In this document: piece after piece, positions 1 to 8,200 of the stretch
How positions within the stretch are numbered: position 1 is the stretch's first letter
Layout of the letters: each line of letters opens with the position of its first letter
Assembly (NCBI GenBank): GCA_001791035.1
Contig: MGDX01000028.1
Span: 1 to 31,288, forward strand
DNA length: 31,288 bases
Direction: 5' to 3'
Origin: Candidatus Uhrbacteria bacterium RIFCSPHIGHO2_02_FULL_53_13
GTDB lineage: Bacteria; Patescibacteriota; Patescibacteriia; UBA9934; UBA11717
Notes under the pieces: model-generated
The model's database searches: none
Told to the model about the DNA's origin: nothing
Seen by the model: only the letters and a program-made list of their open reading frames with translations
Program-made: the position numbers and the translations under genes

Positions 1-186
1 CATCTTGTGGATTTTAGTAAAAACGAGTGGACTTGGTTGCTTGCTTCACGAGATGCCGCCTCCCGCGTGCTGGGTGCGGACTGGAACCCGAACAACCGCC
101 AGGTTGGGGTGGGCTCGAGTTCTCCCGGGGATCGGGATCCGGGTCTGGGTGCTCGCTCCTCGGTCGTGTTAGCCCTTGAATCTTGA
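1..186 (+). CDS. C-terminal end of an unidentified protein (partial)
   Basis: An open frame enters from the left edge and ends at TGA 184-186, giving about 61 residues. The visible part starts HLVDFSKNEWTW and becomes rich in Gly, Ser, Asp and Arg before ending VVLALES. I do not recognise the family. The stop lies just before the VWA-protein start at 218, so the two genes may be co-transcribed. The alternative is non-coding sequence, but the composition (Trp, few Cys, no stops) looks like protein. Confidence 0.5.
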   Translation, partial: HLVDFSKNEWTWLLASRDAASRVLGADWNPNNRQVGVGSSSPGDRDPGLGARSSVVLALES

Positions 187-217
187 GTTACATCTTACTT
201 GGCTCACGCAAAGGTCT

Positions 218-2242
218 ATGTCACGAAAACTTGAAGGCTCACCCACCCCGGTTCAAGTAACTGGATTGTCGACAGGGGAGGAAGATGTACTGACGGCGGA
301 AGCTAAGTTGGCGGATTTTTTTGTGCGCAATCAAGATTTTTTTACGCTGTATGCGGAGGATGCCAGCATCAAGGCAAAACCGAGTCGCGCGCTTGGAACG
401 TTTGCCATTGATTTAGAAGAAGGAGTTCTCTATGGAGATCCAAGCTATTACGAAAAGAAAGGCCTGACCGAGGCGCATGCTTTCAATTCCTTTCTGCATG
501 AGTTTGAACATTTCCGCCGTCTGATTACGCTTTTGCGCGAACGTGGCGGTTTGGAGAAGTGGCGTAAACACCGTGATCGAGTAAAAGCCAAACCGCATCT
601 GCATGTGTTCGATAATGTGTTGGAAGATATAAGCGTGGATCGAGCGATTTTATCGCGCGCGCCGAACCAGCAGGAAACTCAATTTGATTTGTATCGCTCG
701 CATCTTTGGCCCAAAACCGACTTTACCGAATTACCAAAACATCTGCAGTTTATCTATGCCCTGTTTCGGGAACAGATGATGCCGAAAGAACCTGTTAAGG
801 TGTCCGATGAAGTGCGGTCGGAGATTGAGCGACTACGGAAGATGAAGAACGCGTCTGGGCAGAATGTCATTGAAGTCATGTCGAACCCGGACTTACCGCA
901 GGCAAAGCGACTGGCTCTGCAGGAGAGTTTTTTTGAGCCCGTGTATGAGAGGTTTTTTGAACAGGACGTGAAAGAAAAAAAGGAACAGGAAGAAAAGAAA
1001 AAGGCAGAGGGGGGTGGAGGTGAAGACGGTGAAAAGGATCAGTCTCCCGGACAGTCACAGCCGGGGAAACCAGAAAAACCCGGTGAAGGCAAACCGGACA
1101 AAGGAGAAGGAAAGCCGGAACCAGGACAGGGTACTCCACAACCCGGTGAGTCAAAGCCGGGGGAGTCGGGCACGCCGGATGATTTATTCAAGGAGTTGTA
1201 TAATGAGTATTTTGAAAAATCTCCGGATGCCGCGCTCGCGGACCAACAGATTGAAGATGCTGTAAACAAGGTCACTAAAGCCAAGGGGAAACCCAAATCA
1301 GCCGAAGACCTAGTCGCGGAAGCGTATGCCAAGGAGGCCGGCGTGAGTGTTGAAGATTTGCAGGCCTATCAACGATTTTGGGAAACGGTCGAAGAGTTAC
1401 GCGCGCCGGAAGCGGACACAACTGTCGTGGAGGAGATTCGCGCCGTGTTCCGCAAGATTCTCACGGAGCGTTTGGAGCCCGTGTCGCGTCCGAAGCAACC
1501 GGTTGAGGAGGGTGAATACCTCGTGAGGCCGGCGGAAGCCGTCGCTGACGTGCGAGCTGGCCGAACCGAACCTCGCGTGTGGATGACGTATGAAACGAGA
1601 GAACGCCCAAAGGAGCTTTTTGGAGCGTTTGACGTGACTGTTGTTTGTGATCGTTCTTTATCTATGAATAAATATGACGGTGTTTCTGTGAAGAATGCGG
1701 AGCAACAAAAAGCCGTCATGCTGGTTCTCGAAGCTCTTCGCGAGTTTTGTGACAATTTGGACGAAAAGCGCGCAGATCTCATGAATGATTTACACGTTCG
1801 AAGTGAAGTCTGGGGATTTGGTGGGCCGCCCGAGGTCGGTTGTATCAAGGCGCTTTCAGAAGAGCTTACCGACAAACAACGCGTCGCTGTTTTTAAAGAG
1901 TTGAATAATACTCCCGGCAAATCAACTCGAGATGATCTTGCGTTAAATGGTCTTGCTGATTCGGTTTCCGAGGAAGACTGGGAGCGGGTGCGTAAGGGAG
2001 AATTACGCAAAGTGGTGATCGTTCTGACAGACGGAGATAGTTCCAACAAAGCTGGCGCAAAGAAGGCAATCAAGGATTTGCGCGAAAAGGGTGTGATCGT
2101 CGTGGCGATTGGTATTACCAACGCCGCAGAGAACGCGCTCAAGCTCTATGCCCCGGACGCGCATTTGGCCAAAACCGCCGCAGAGACCGGTGTGGCCGTT
2201 GGAAAAGTTTTGGAGACGTTTATCGGGAGTTTGAATGGATAG
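218..2242 (+). CDS. HExxH metallopeptidase-like / von Willebrand factor A domain protein
   Basis: This 674-residue protein has three parts. The N-terminal part carries an HExxH zinc-binding motif (HEFEH, residues 94-98), followed about 50 residues later by a NVLEDISVDR segment that resembles the conserved stretch after the motif in CobT/DUF2201-type proteins. The middle (about residues 255-335) is a Lys/Glu-rich then Pro/Gly/Lys repeat-like linker, probably unstructured. The C-terminal part is a VWA domain with the MIDAS residues DRSLS (478-482) and TDG (from T604). Proteins of this build often work with MoxR-type AAA+ ATPases as chelatase-like or protein-remodelling systems, but no such ATPase is visible here. 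The frame opens at a TTG at 176; ATG 218 was chosen because it follows an AAAGG and avoids overlap with the preceding stop. Whether the HExxH site is a working peptidase is unknown. Confidence 0.8.
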   Translation: MSRKLEGSPTPVQVTGLSTGEEDVLTAEAKLADFFVRNQDFFTLYAEDASIKAKPSRALGTFAIDLEEGVLYGDPSYYEKKGLTEAHAFNSFLHEFEHFRRLITLLRERGGLEKWRKHRDRVKAKPHLHVFDNVLEDISVDRAILSRAPNQQETQFDLYRSHLWPKTDFTELPKHLQFIYALFREQMMPKEPVKVSDEVRSEIERLRKMKNASGQNVIEVMSNPDLPQAKRLALQESFFEPVYERFFEQDVKEKKEQEEKKKAEGGGGEDGEKDQSPGQSQPGKPEKPGEGKPDKGEGKPEPGQGTPQPGESKPGESGTPDDLFKELYNEYFEKSPDAALADQQIEDAVNKVTKAKGKPKSAEDLVAEAYAKEAGVSVEDLQAYQRFWETVEELRAPEADTTVVEEIRAVFRKILTERLEPVSRPKQPVEEGEYLVRPAEAVADVRAGRTEPRVWMTYETRERPKELFGAFDVTVVCDRSLSMNKYDGVSVKNAEQQKAVMLVLEALREFCDNLDEKRADLMNDLHVRSEVWGFGGPPEVGCIKALSEELTDKQRVAVFKELNNTPGKSTRDDLALNGLADSVSEEDWERVRKGELRKVVIVLTDGDSSNKAGAKKAIKDLREKGVIVVAIGITNAAENALKLYAPDAHLAKTAAETGVAVGKVLETFIGSLNG

Positions 2243-2278
2243 TGCCTAAGGTGTGCATTTCCTGTGATTATAGGAGCC

Positions 2279-2307
2279 TTGACAGGCAAAATGACATCCT
2301 ATACAAT
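2279..2307 (+). promoter_or_regulatory. Sigma-70-type promoter of the 23S-5S unit
   Basis: A perfect -35 box TTGACA (2279-2284) is followed after 17 nt by TACAAT (2302-2307), a five-of-six match to the -10 consensus. Transcription would start near 2314, about 300 nt before the 23S processing stem. It is the best promoter in the window and explains how the 23S-5S unit is expressed without a 16S gene upstream. Confidence 0.75.
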
Positions 2308-2613
2308 CCATTCACTTCTTTAGCGAACCGTATACGCGGTTCTGCGCACAAGTGCTCCCTTGTGTCGCGACCTTTGAGTGACTGCGCGTTCTAAGGTCCT
2401 CCGACGATCATCTTCATGTCTGTTGTGGTCGTTGTTTGTTGTTAGAGAATTGAGCCGATCTTTCATGGGACCGATTCTCTGGCGATGATGCTCTCCGTGT
2501 ATGACTGAACGACAGTCGCAAGAACATGACCATTAAAATTTAATCAAGAATCAGAACCACATTGAGTAATGCACGCCCCCTGTCCGGCGGTGTGCTGATC
2601 CTTTATTGGAGTA
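2308..2613 (+). other. Pre-23S leader region, no gene
   Basis: This roughly 300-nt stretch holds no plausible gene. It contains small hairpins typical of an rRNA leader: GAACCG/CGGTTC near 2324-2341, an imperfect GCGCACAAG/CTTGTGTCGC pair near 2344-2371, an AGAGAAT/ATTCTCT pair, and GACTG/CAGTC near 2503-2517. I found no clear boxA antitermination element. The 3' part (2536-2558) is complementary to a segment beyond the 23S gene and is listed separately. Confidence 0.5.
2536..2558 (+). other. 5' arm of a possible outer pre-rRNA stem
   Basis: The segment includes AGAATCAGAACC (2547-2558), the exact reverse complement of GGTTCTGATTCT at 7281-7292 and again at 7431-7442. With the 7281-7304 copy the pairing extends on through AAATTT, giving a stem of about 22 pairs with a small internal irregularity. 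The pairing encloses the whole 23S gene and the 19-bp inner stem, as expected of an rRNA processing helix. Two competing 3' partners exist because the 3' side is duplicated. Confidence 0.55.
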
Positions 2614-2632
2614 CTTGATGTGGTAGTAGAGC
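2614..2632 (+). other. 5' arm of the 23S processing stem
   Basis: CTTGATGTGGTAGTAGAGC is the perfect 19-nt reverse complement of 7122-7140. Part of it is helix 1 of mature 23S rRNA (E. coli positions 1-8 pair with the 3' end) and the outer part is a precursor stem of the type cut by RNase III. The perfect pairing over more than 4.5 kb confirms the limits of the gene. Confidence 0.85.
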
Positions 2633-2856
2633 ATCTTAAGAGCATACGGTGAATGGCTTGACAGTATGTGCCGATGAAGGACGTCGTAACCTGCGATAAG
2701 CCTCGGGGAGGTGGTAAACAACCTTTGATCCGGGGATTTCCGAATGGGGCAACCTAGCATGGAGCATGCCATGTTGGCGGCACGTGAACACATAGCGTGT
2801 CGTTGGGAACCCAGGGAAGTGAAACATCTCAGTACCTGGTGGAAAAGAAAATAACC

Positions 2857-2909
2857 ATTCACTTCGCATCTTATTGCCCCTCGGGGTGATGAGATGCGAA
2901 ACAGTGAAT
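2857..2909 (+). other. Expansion hairpin within 23S rRNA domain I
   Basis: Between conserved blocks equivalent to E. coli GGAAAAGAAAUCAACC and CAGUAGCGGCGAGC, where E. coli has only a short connection, this gene has a stem-loop built from ATTCACT/AGTGAAT and TTCGCATCT/AGATGCGAA, closed by GCCCCTCGGGG. It looks like a normal expansion of a variable rRNA helix, retained in the mature RNA, since no group I features are present. Confidence 0.6.
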
Positions 2910-3661
2910 ACCATTCCCTAAGTAGCGGCGAGCGAACGGGGAACAGCCTAAACTCACATCATGAAGGTGCGGCATCCGTTGGTCTTCGGATCTTCGTTTG
3001 CTGTACTGAAAGGCAGGGGCCGTTGTGGTGTGAGCGTTGGAGGATACATTCTTGGCGCGCCCCTTTAGCGCCAATCGACTCGTGTCAATATAGTTGAATC
3101 TTCTGGAAAGAAGAACCAAAGAAGGTGATAGTCCTGTACGCGAAATATTGCCACAGCGATGAGTGTATTCCTAAGTACTACGAGGCACGTGAAACCTTGT
3201 AGGAATCTGCCGCGACTACGCGGCAAGGCTAAATACACATACTGATCGATAGTGAACAAGTACCGTGAGGGAAAGCTGAAAAGTACCCCGGGAGGGGACT
3301 GAAATAGTATCTGAAACCGTATGCTTACAGGGAGTGGAAGCGGATGCCTTTGGGTATTCCGTGACCGCGTTCCTATTGAAGAATGAACCTACGAGTGTGC
3401 TGGGTATGGTTGGTTAAGCTCGACAGAGTGAAGCCACAGTGAAAGCGAGGGTGAATAGCCCGAAATAAAAATCGTATCCACACGACCCGAAACCGGGTGA
3501 TCTAACCATGAGCAGGGTGAAGCGAGCGTAACAACTCGTGGAGGCCCGAACCAATACGCCGTGCAACACGTTTGGATGACTTGTGGTTAGCGGAGAAATT
3601 CCAATCGAACTCGGTAATAGCTGGTTCTCTCCGAAACAGTTTTAGGACTGGCGGTTGTAAT

Positions 3662-3823
3662 GGGACTGTTCCCAAACAGCCTGTTTGCCTCATTATGTCC
3701 AAGATCGGTCTGCTCCTTGCTCAAAAAGCCTCGACGTAGCTCTGCTACGCCTGTGTCTTTTGAGCGGCGGATCAGTTCCAATCTTGAACAAATGAGCTCA
3801 AACAGCTATTCGGGAACAGTCCC
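3662..3823 (+). repeat. 162-nt hairpin element inserted in 23S rRNA
   Basis: The insert begins GGGACTGTTCCC and ends GGGAACAGTCCC, perfect inverted repeats, and the two arms of about 75 nt stay largely complementary down to an apex GTAGC-TCT-GCTAC. It replaces a short variable loop near E. coli position 845, just before the conserved GGGGGTAGAGCACTG. The GGGACTGTTCCC-type end and long imperfect palindrome resemble REP/MITE-like elements mobilised by Y1 transposases; that relation is an inference. Its apex (AAAAAGCCTC, GTAGC/GCTAC) resembles the hairpin at 7441-7624. It has no group I intron core, so it probably stays in the rRNA as an extended helix or is excised by RNases. Confidence 0.7.
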
Positions 3824-4021
3824 TATAGTCTGTGGGGGGTAGAGCACTGAATGGGTTTGAGGCCCGAAAGGGTACTCGGCCTAACCAAACTCCGAATACT
3901 CACAGATGTTCCAACTAGTTAGACTATGGGGGCGAAGCTCCATCAGTCAAAAGGGGAACAGCCCAGATCTCAAACTAAGGTCCCTAAATCACGACTAAGT
4001 GTGAAAGGTGGTGATGTGACG

Positions 4022-4059
<38 letters not shown>

Positions 4060-4897
4060 TAAAGAAAGCGTAACAGCTCACTGGTCAAGTTGCGTTGCGC
4101 CGATAATGTACCGGGGCTCAAGTCGTGTACCGAAATTGAGGGTTTACGTTTAACGACGTAAGCGGTAGGAGAGCATTCCATGTGCACTGAAGCGAAAGGG
4201 GTGACCCATCGTGGAGCGCATGGAAGAGAGAATGTAGGTATGAGTAGCAAAAAGACAGGTGAGAACCCTGTCCACCGAAAAACCAAGGTTTCCTGGGCAA
4301 CGCAAATCGACCCAGGGTTAGTCGGGAGCTAAGGCGAGGCCGAAAGGCGTAGTCGATGCACAGCAGGTTAATATTCCTGCACTACTATTGGTTTCCGATG
4401 GGGGGACGGTTCTTCGAGCATCCCGCGTCCTATGGCTATGACGTTGGGGCGTCGTTCTCGTGGAGTAGGCAAATCCGCTCCGCACAAGAGCGTGGCGCAT
4501 CGCGAGCCCTGTCATTTGACGGGGCAAGGGGATGGGAGAAGGATCCAAGAAAAGCCTCTAGGGATAAACCAATGGTACCCGTACCGTAAACCGACACAGG
4601 TGGTTGAGTTGAGAATACTAAGGTGTACGAGAGAAACATCCTTAAGGAACTAGGCAAAACAGCGGCCGTAACTTCGGGATAAGGCCTGCTTTCCATCGGG
4701 AGATGGGGAGCCGCAGCGAAAGACCCCAAGCGACTGTTTACCAAAAACACAGGTCCCTGCTAAACCGCAAGGTGATGTATAGGGGCTGATGCCTGGCCAG
4801 TGTCCGAACGTTAAGGAAGTGGGTTAGCGCCTTCGGGTGCGAAGCTTGCGACTGAAGCGCGGATGAACGCCGGCCGTAACTATAACGGTCCTAAGGT

Positions 4898-5144
4898 CGG
4901 ACGCTTCTTCATTGGGAAGGAGTGGCCGAGGACTGGGACTGTTATAGCTTCGATAATATGCAAAAGCTGCCTCGTTCTGCGGTGACGCAGAATCGGTCAA
5001 AACATGGCTATATGCTGGAAACCCTTTTGCTAGGGCAATCAGCAGGGAAGTCCTTATATTTACAATGGACCCCCCAGAGACTAAACGCCGTGCCCCCGTC
5101 GTGTGACGGGGTGAAGATATAGTCCAAGGCATAAGGAAGCCTAG
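4898..5144 (+). ncRNA. Group I intron 1 in 23S rRNA (site L1931), ORF-less
   Basis: The conserved block CTAAGGT-AGCGAAATTCC (E. coli U1931/A1932) is split here by 247 nt. The 5' exon ends in T and the intron ends in G (CCTAG/AGCGAA), the group I rule. The core is visible: AATCAGCAGGGAAG near 5036 (P/Q-like), AGAGACTAAACG near 5076 and AAGATATAGTCC near 5113, where GACT/AGTC form P7. No reading frame of note is inside. I could not find a convincing internal guide sequence for P1, so subgroup and exact folding remain open. Confidence 0.88.
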
Positions 5145-5164
5145 AGCGAAATTCCTTGTCGGGT

Positions 5165-5903
5165 AGGCTGGTCGGACCAAGCGATGCTTGGAACCACTTG
5201 CCCGAATGTCGTGGTAACATGACACAGAAAACCGGCTCATAACGGTGAAGCCCCATGTGGGTAATACCGTGGGAAGTCGTCCAGAGAGAAGGTGCGAAAG
5301 CATTAGAATCGAAGGATTGACCCCGTAACGACTGACCCGAAAGGGAAGACTTCTGTGAAACATCAGAGGTAACACGCCGGCTCTTCTTATAAAAGCCAAT
5401 CTATGGAAATTGATCCATGGTATATCAGTGGATTTGTTGATGGCGAAGGCAGCTTTCTTGTTTCATTCTCCAAACGTCAAAACATGGCAATGGGGGTTGA
5501 AGTGAGACCAAGCTTTACTGTCAGTCAACACGAACGAAACAAAGAAGTTGTTTGTCAACTCCAACGCTTCTTTCATTGTGGGAGTGTGCGATTCAACACA
5601 AGAGACCAAACATATAAGTTTGAAGTGCGCTCATTGTCGGATTTGACCAACCGTGTCATTCCTCATTTTGAAGCGTACCCACTTCTTACGTCAAAGCAGA
5701 AAGACTTCGAGTCACTGCGACACGTTTGTCATCTTATGGTGCACAAAGCACACCTCACGCATAATGGCATTGAGCAGATCATCAAGTCCTCCTATTTGAT
5801 GAACAATCTCGGTGCACGAAGATATACAATGAATAATCTCCTACGGATGGTGAGAAGATGAAGGTATAGTCTGAACATGATGGTAACGTCATGCAACGCA
5901 ATG
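5165..5903 (+). ncRNA. Group I intron 2 in 23S rRNA (site L1951) with endonuclease ORF
   Basis: The exon sequence TTGTCGGGT is separated from AGTTCCGACCCGCACG by 739 nt. The 5' site is fixed by a guide sequence GCCCGA (5200-5205) that pairs with exon TCGGGT and puts the required U-G pair at the splice site. With the intron ending in G5903, the joined exons read GGGTGAGTTCC, one substitution from the usual GGGTAAGTTCC; a 3' end one base later would delete a base. Core elements: ATAACGGTGAA and AATACCGTGGGAAG near 5239-5278, CGTAACGACTGACCC near 5326, and GGTATAGTCTGAAC near 5864 (P7 GACT/AGTC). The endonuclease gene sits in a loop between the two halves of P7. The core is closely related to that of intron 3. 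Confidence 0.88.
5403..5861 (+). CDS. LAGLIDADG homing endonuclease inside intron 2
   Basis: This 152-residue protein carries one LAGLIDADG motif, ISGFVDGEGSF (residues 8-18), followed by the usual alternating strands with basic residues, so it should act as a homodimer on intronless 23S genes to spread the intron. Its size is at the short end for single-motif enzymes (about 150-170). The acidic residues of the motif (Asp13, Glu15 region) are intact, so nothing shows it is dead. Expression must come from the rRNA transcript; I see no strong ribosome binding site before ATG 5403. Confidence 0.9.
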   Translation: MEIDPWYISGFVDGEGSFLVSFSKRQNMAMGVEVRPSFTVSQHERNKEVVCQLQRFFHCGSVRFNTRDQTYKFEVRSLSDLTNRVIPHFEAYPLLTSKQKDFESLRHVCHLMVHKAHLTHNGIEQIIKSSYLMNNLGARRYTMNNLLRMVRR

Positions 5904-6442
5904 GAGTTCCGACCCGCACGAATGGCATAACGATTTGGGGACTGTCTCAAGGATGTACTCGGCGAAATTGCAATATGAGTGAAGATGCTCATTTACCCGC
6001 AGCCGGACGAAAAGACCCCGTGAAGCTTTACTACAGCTTGCTATTGGGTTTATGACTTACCTGTTCAGTATAGGTGGGAGCCTTCGGGCGCCAATGAGAT
6101 ACCACCCTTGTATTTTGTGAATCCTAATCTGACGCCGTTATCCGGTGTCGGAGACAGTAGCTGGTGGGTAGTTTGACTGGGGCGGTCGCCTCCCAAAAAG
6201 TAACGGAGGCGTTTACAAAGGTTGGCTTAGCCCGGATGGACATCGGGCTGAAAGTGCAAGCGCAAAAGCCAGCTTTACTGCAAGACCGACATGTCGCGCA
6301 GTCACGAAAGTGGAAGCTAGTGATCCGACCGTACGATGTAGGACGGCGGAAGCTCAACGGATAAAAGCTACTCCGGGGATAACAGGCTGATCCCGCCCAA
6401 GAGTTCACATCGACGGCGGGGTTTGGCACCTCGATGTCGGCT

Positions 6443-6760
6443 CAATTAGGGTCGACCTGGTATCATCGATACCAGACAAAAACAACGGCTTATAACGGTG
6501 AAACCCAATTCTGTACCCAGATGAGTTGGGCAATACCGTGGGAAGTCTAGGTGAATTTATAATAGGTATGTATAAGATTCGCTAGGCCCCGTAACGACTG
6601 ATCCCGAAAGGGAGAGATAAGAAGTTCCTGATATTCAGGATCAAAATTCTTATCATACGCCGTCTCTTGCCAAAAAAAACGAGAGTCTACGCGCTCGGCG
6701 CTAAGGACCTCGGCAAGATGAAGATATAGTCTGCACCTCTAGTAATAGAGGAATGATGTG
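6443..6760 (+). ncRNA. Group I intron 3 in 23S rRNA (after E. coli 2511), ORF-less
   Basis: The peptidyl-transferase block GATGTCGGCT is separated from CGTCTCATCCTGGGG by 318 nt. P1 can be drawn directly: exon GTCGGCT pairs over seven bases with GGTCGAC (6450-6456), placing U6442-G6450 at the splice site, and the intron ends in G. The core repeats that of intron 2 almost word for word: ATAACGGTGAA, AATACCGTGGGAAG, CGTAACGACTGATCCCGAAAGG and AAGATATAGTCTG. No intact ORF is present, so this is probably a sister of intron 2 without, or having lost, its endonuclease. Confidence 0.88.
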
Positions 6761-6784
6761 CGTCTCATCCTGGGGGAGGAGCAT

Positions 6785-6816
<32 letters not shown>

Positions 6817-6817
6817 A

Positions 6818-6861
<44 letters not shown>

Positions 6862-7121
6862 CTATCCGCTGTGGGCGTTGATACTTGAGAAGGCACACCT
6901 CTAGTACGAGAGGACCGAGGTGTACTGACCACTGGTGTACCAGTTGTTCTGCCAAGAGCATTGCTGGGTAGCTACGTCGGGTTAGGATAAGCGCTGAAAG
7001 CATATAAGCGCGAAGCCGTCTTCAAGATTAGGTATCGCAGACCCGTTCGAGACGAGGACGTTGATAGGCTCTAGGTGTACGCGCAGTAATGCGTGTAGCC
7101 GAGGAGTACTAATAGGTCATA

Positions 7122-7140
7122 GCTCTACTACCACATCAAG
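7122..7140 (+). other. 3' arm of the 23S processing stem
   Basis: GCTCTACTACCACATCAAG is the exact reverse complement of 2614-2632, giving a 19-bp helix that closes the 23S precursor. Mature 23S should end within it, near 7131. Confidence 0.85.
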
Positions 7141-7157
7141 CACTTCATCGTTGGTGT

Positions 7158-7259
7158 AAAATTGGCGCATTGTCGCGTTGAAGCTCCAGTGCTCAAACGT
7201 CGTACTATGAGTACGACTTTCTGCGCGCTTCGCTTCGCCACGACACTGCATCCAATTTT
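7158..7259 (+). repeat. Spacer hairpin A (first tandem copy)
   Basis: This 102-nt imperfect palindrome runs from AAAATTGG to CCAATTTT with apex GTAC-TATGA-GTAC (7202-7214). The arms pair over about 48 positions with scattered mismatches. With the following segment up to 7292 it forms a unit that is repeated, diverged, at 7293-7442. The long double-stranded form suggests a substrate for rRNA processing or a hairpin-type mobile element. Confidence 0.7.
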
Positions 7260-7280
7260 CCTACTAACGATGGGACTTGA

Positions 7281-7304
7281 GGTTCTGATTCTGATGATAA
7301 ATTT
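7281..7304 (+). other. 3' arm of possible outer pre-rRNA stem, first copy
   Basis: GGTTCTGATTCT followed by GATGATAAATTT is complementary to 2536-2558. The 12-base part recurs at 7431-7442 as the end of the second tandem unit, so two alternative outer stems are possible. Confidence 0.5.
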
Positions 7305-7397
7305 GCGCATCTTCGAGTTGCCGCTCCGGTACTCGACAACGTACTATGAGTACGTCTTACTCCGTTCCTCGCGGCGGCGCGAAGTTGCATCAAATTT
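7299..7397 (+). repeat. Spacer hairpin B (second tandem copy)
   Basis: This 99-nt imperfect palindrome runs from AAATTTG to CAAATTT with the same apex GTAC-TATGA-GTAC (7341-7353) as hairpin A. The two copies share apex, GCGCAT near the 5' base and the trailing CTTGA(A)GGTTCTGATTCT, but differ widely in the arms. Pairing is nevertheless kept in each, which points to selection on structure after duplication. Confidence 0.7.
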
Positions 7398-7440
7398 CTC
7401 TATCAGCTATGTGCTCACGAAGTGCTTGAAGGTTCTGATT

Positions 7441-7624
7441 CTATAGTCATCACACTATGAAACAGGACTCTATCATTCTTGAAACAGGCGAATTCCTAGC
7501 TCTTCGGAAGAAAAAATCCTCAATGTAGCTACGGCTACATCTGCGGTTTTTTCTCCCTGCAGAGCGTCGGACTTCGCTCTGTTTCAAAGATGCTAATTCC
7601 TGTTTCATAGTGCGATGACTATAG
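7441..7624 (+). repeat. 184-nt hairpin element in the 23S-5S spacer
   Basis: The outer 26 bases of each arm (from CTATAGTCAT and to ATGACTATAG) match with one mismatch; the inner arms are less perfect and close at ATGTAGC-TACG-GCTACAT. The apex, with AAAAAATCCTC on one side and GCGGTTTTTT on the other, resembles that of the hairpin inserted in the 23S gene at 3662-3823. GATTCT occurs at both borders and could be a target duplication or part of the pairing. A small ORF here is spurious. Confidence 0.7.
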
Positions 7625-7676
7625 ATTCTCAATTCCGGATTCTGGATTCTTGGTTTTCCCATCGAGATCCCCATAC

Positions 7677-7704
7677 GGGCGTGAGCGAGTCATCGCTCGT
7701 GCCC
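7677..7704 (+). other. Hairpin immediately before 5S rRNA
   Basis: GGGCGTGAGCGA and TCGCTCGTGCCC pair over 12 bases (two G-U pairs) around loop GTCA and end one base before the 5S gene. Its position suggests a processing signal for the 5S 5' end. Confidence 0.6.
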
Positions 7705-7815
<111 letters not shown>

Positions 7816-7818
7816 CCA

Positions 7819-7848
7819 AACACGCGACCGCACGGTCGTGTTTTTGGT
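7819..7848 (+). terminator. Intrinsic terminator of the rRNA unit
   Basis: AACACGCGACCG pairs with CGGTCGTGTT (two-base bulge) and runs into TTTTTGGTTTTCG. It lies four bases after 5S. Confidence 0.8.
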
Positions 7849-7881
7849 TTTCGTTTAATTTTGATATCATGAACACCGATT

Positions 7882-8142
7882 ATGAAACAGCAAGGAGTAC
7901 AGTGGCTTGTCCTGCTAAGTTGTGTAACGGCGGCGAGCGGAGTTGCGTTGCTTTGGGCACACAAAGTTGGGCAAAACGCGGTGGTGCGCCATGTACGAGA
8001 TCCGGCCGCCTACAATCGTGTCATGGAAGATGTATTGTTGGTGTTTGTTGCGGGTGCGGCGTTGCTTGTTGTTGCTTTAGCTTTGCTTCTTGTTGTCGGC
8101 ATCATTGCATACGAGAGTCATGCCACGAAAAAGAAGCGATAG
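7882..8142 (+). CDS. Small two-helix membrane protein
   Basis: The 86-residue product has two clear membrane segments (about residues 7-27 and 52-77) joined by a short polar loop rich in Arg, Asp and His, and a basic tail ending KKKR. I do not recognise the family. A competing frame over the same DNA (ATG 7869) gives a Cys-rich sequence with no protein character, which favours this one. It lies alone between the rRNA terminator and a terminator hairpin at 8172, so it is probably a single-gene unit. No good ribosome binding site precedes the ATG, and the short distance to the rRNA terminator leaves little room for a promoter. Confidence 0.65.
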   Translation: MKQQGVQWLVLLSCVTAASGVALLWAHKVGQNAVVRHVRDPAAYNRVMEDVLLVFVAGAALLVVALALLLVVGIIAYESHATKKKR

Positions 8143-8171
8143 CGCTCCTTGTTCATGAACGGTATTGGAGC

Positions 8172-8195
8172 ACACGTCCACTGGGACGTGTTTTT
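8172..8195 (+). terminator. Intrinsic terminator after the small membrane gene
   Basis: ACACGTCC and GGACGTGT form an eight-base stem with a four-base loop, followed by TTTT. It separates the small membrane protein gene from the glycan operon. Confidence 0.75.
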
Positions 8196-8200
8196 GGTTG

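Noticed and set aside
2243..2613. tRNA or 16S remnant upstream of 23S
   Set aside because: No cloverleaf, TTCGA arm or 16S 3'-end sequence (CCTCCTTT) is visible.
7158..7624. CRISPR-like repeat array in the 23S-5S spacer
   Set aside because: The units are long imperfect hairpins, two diverged copies plus one unrelated, with no regular short repeat and spacer pattern and no cas genes.
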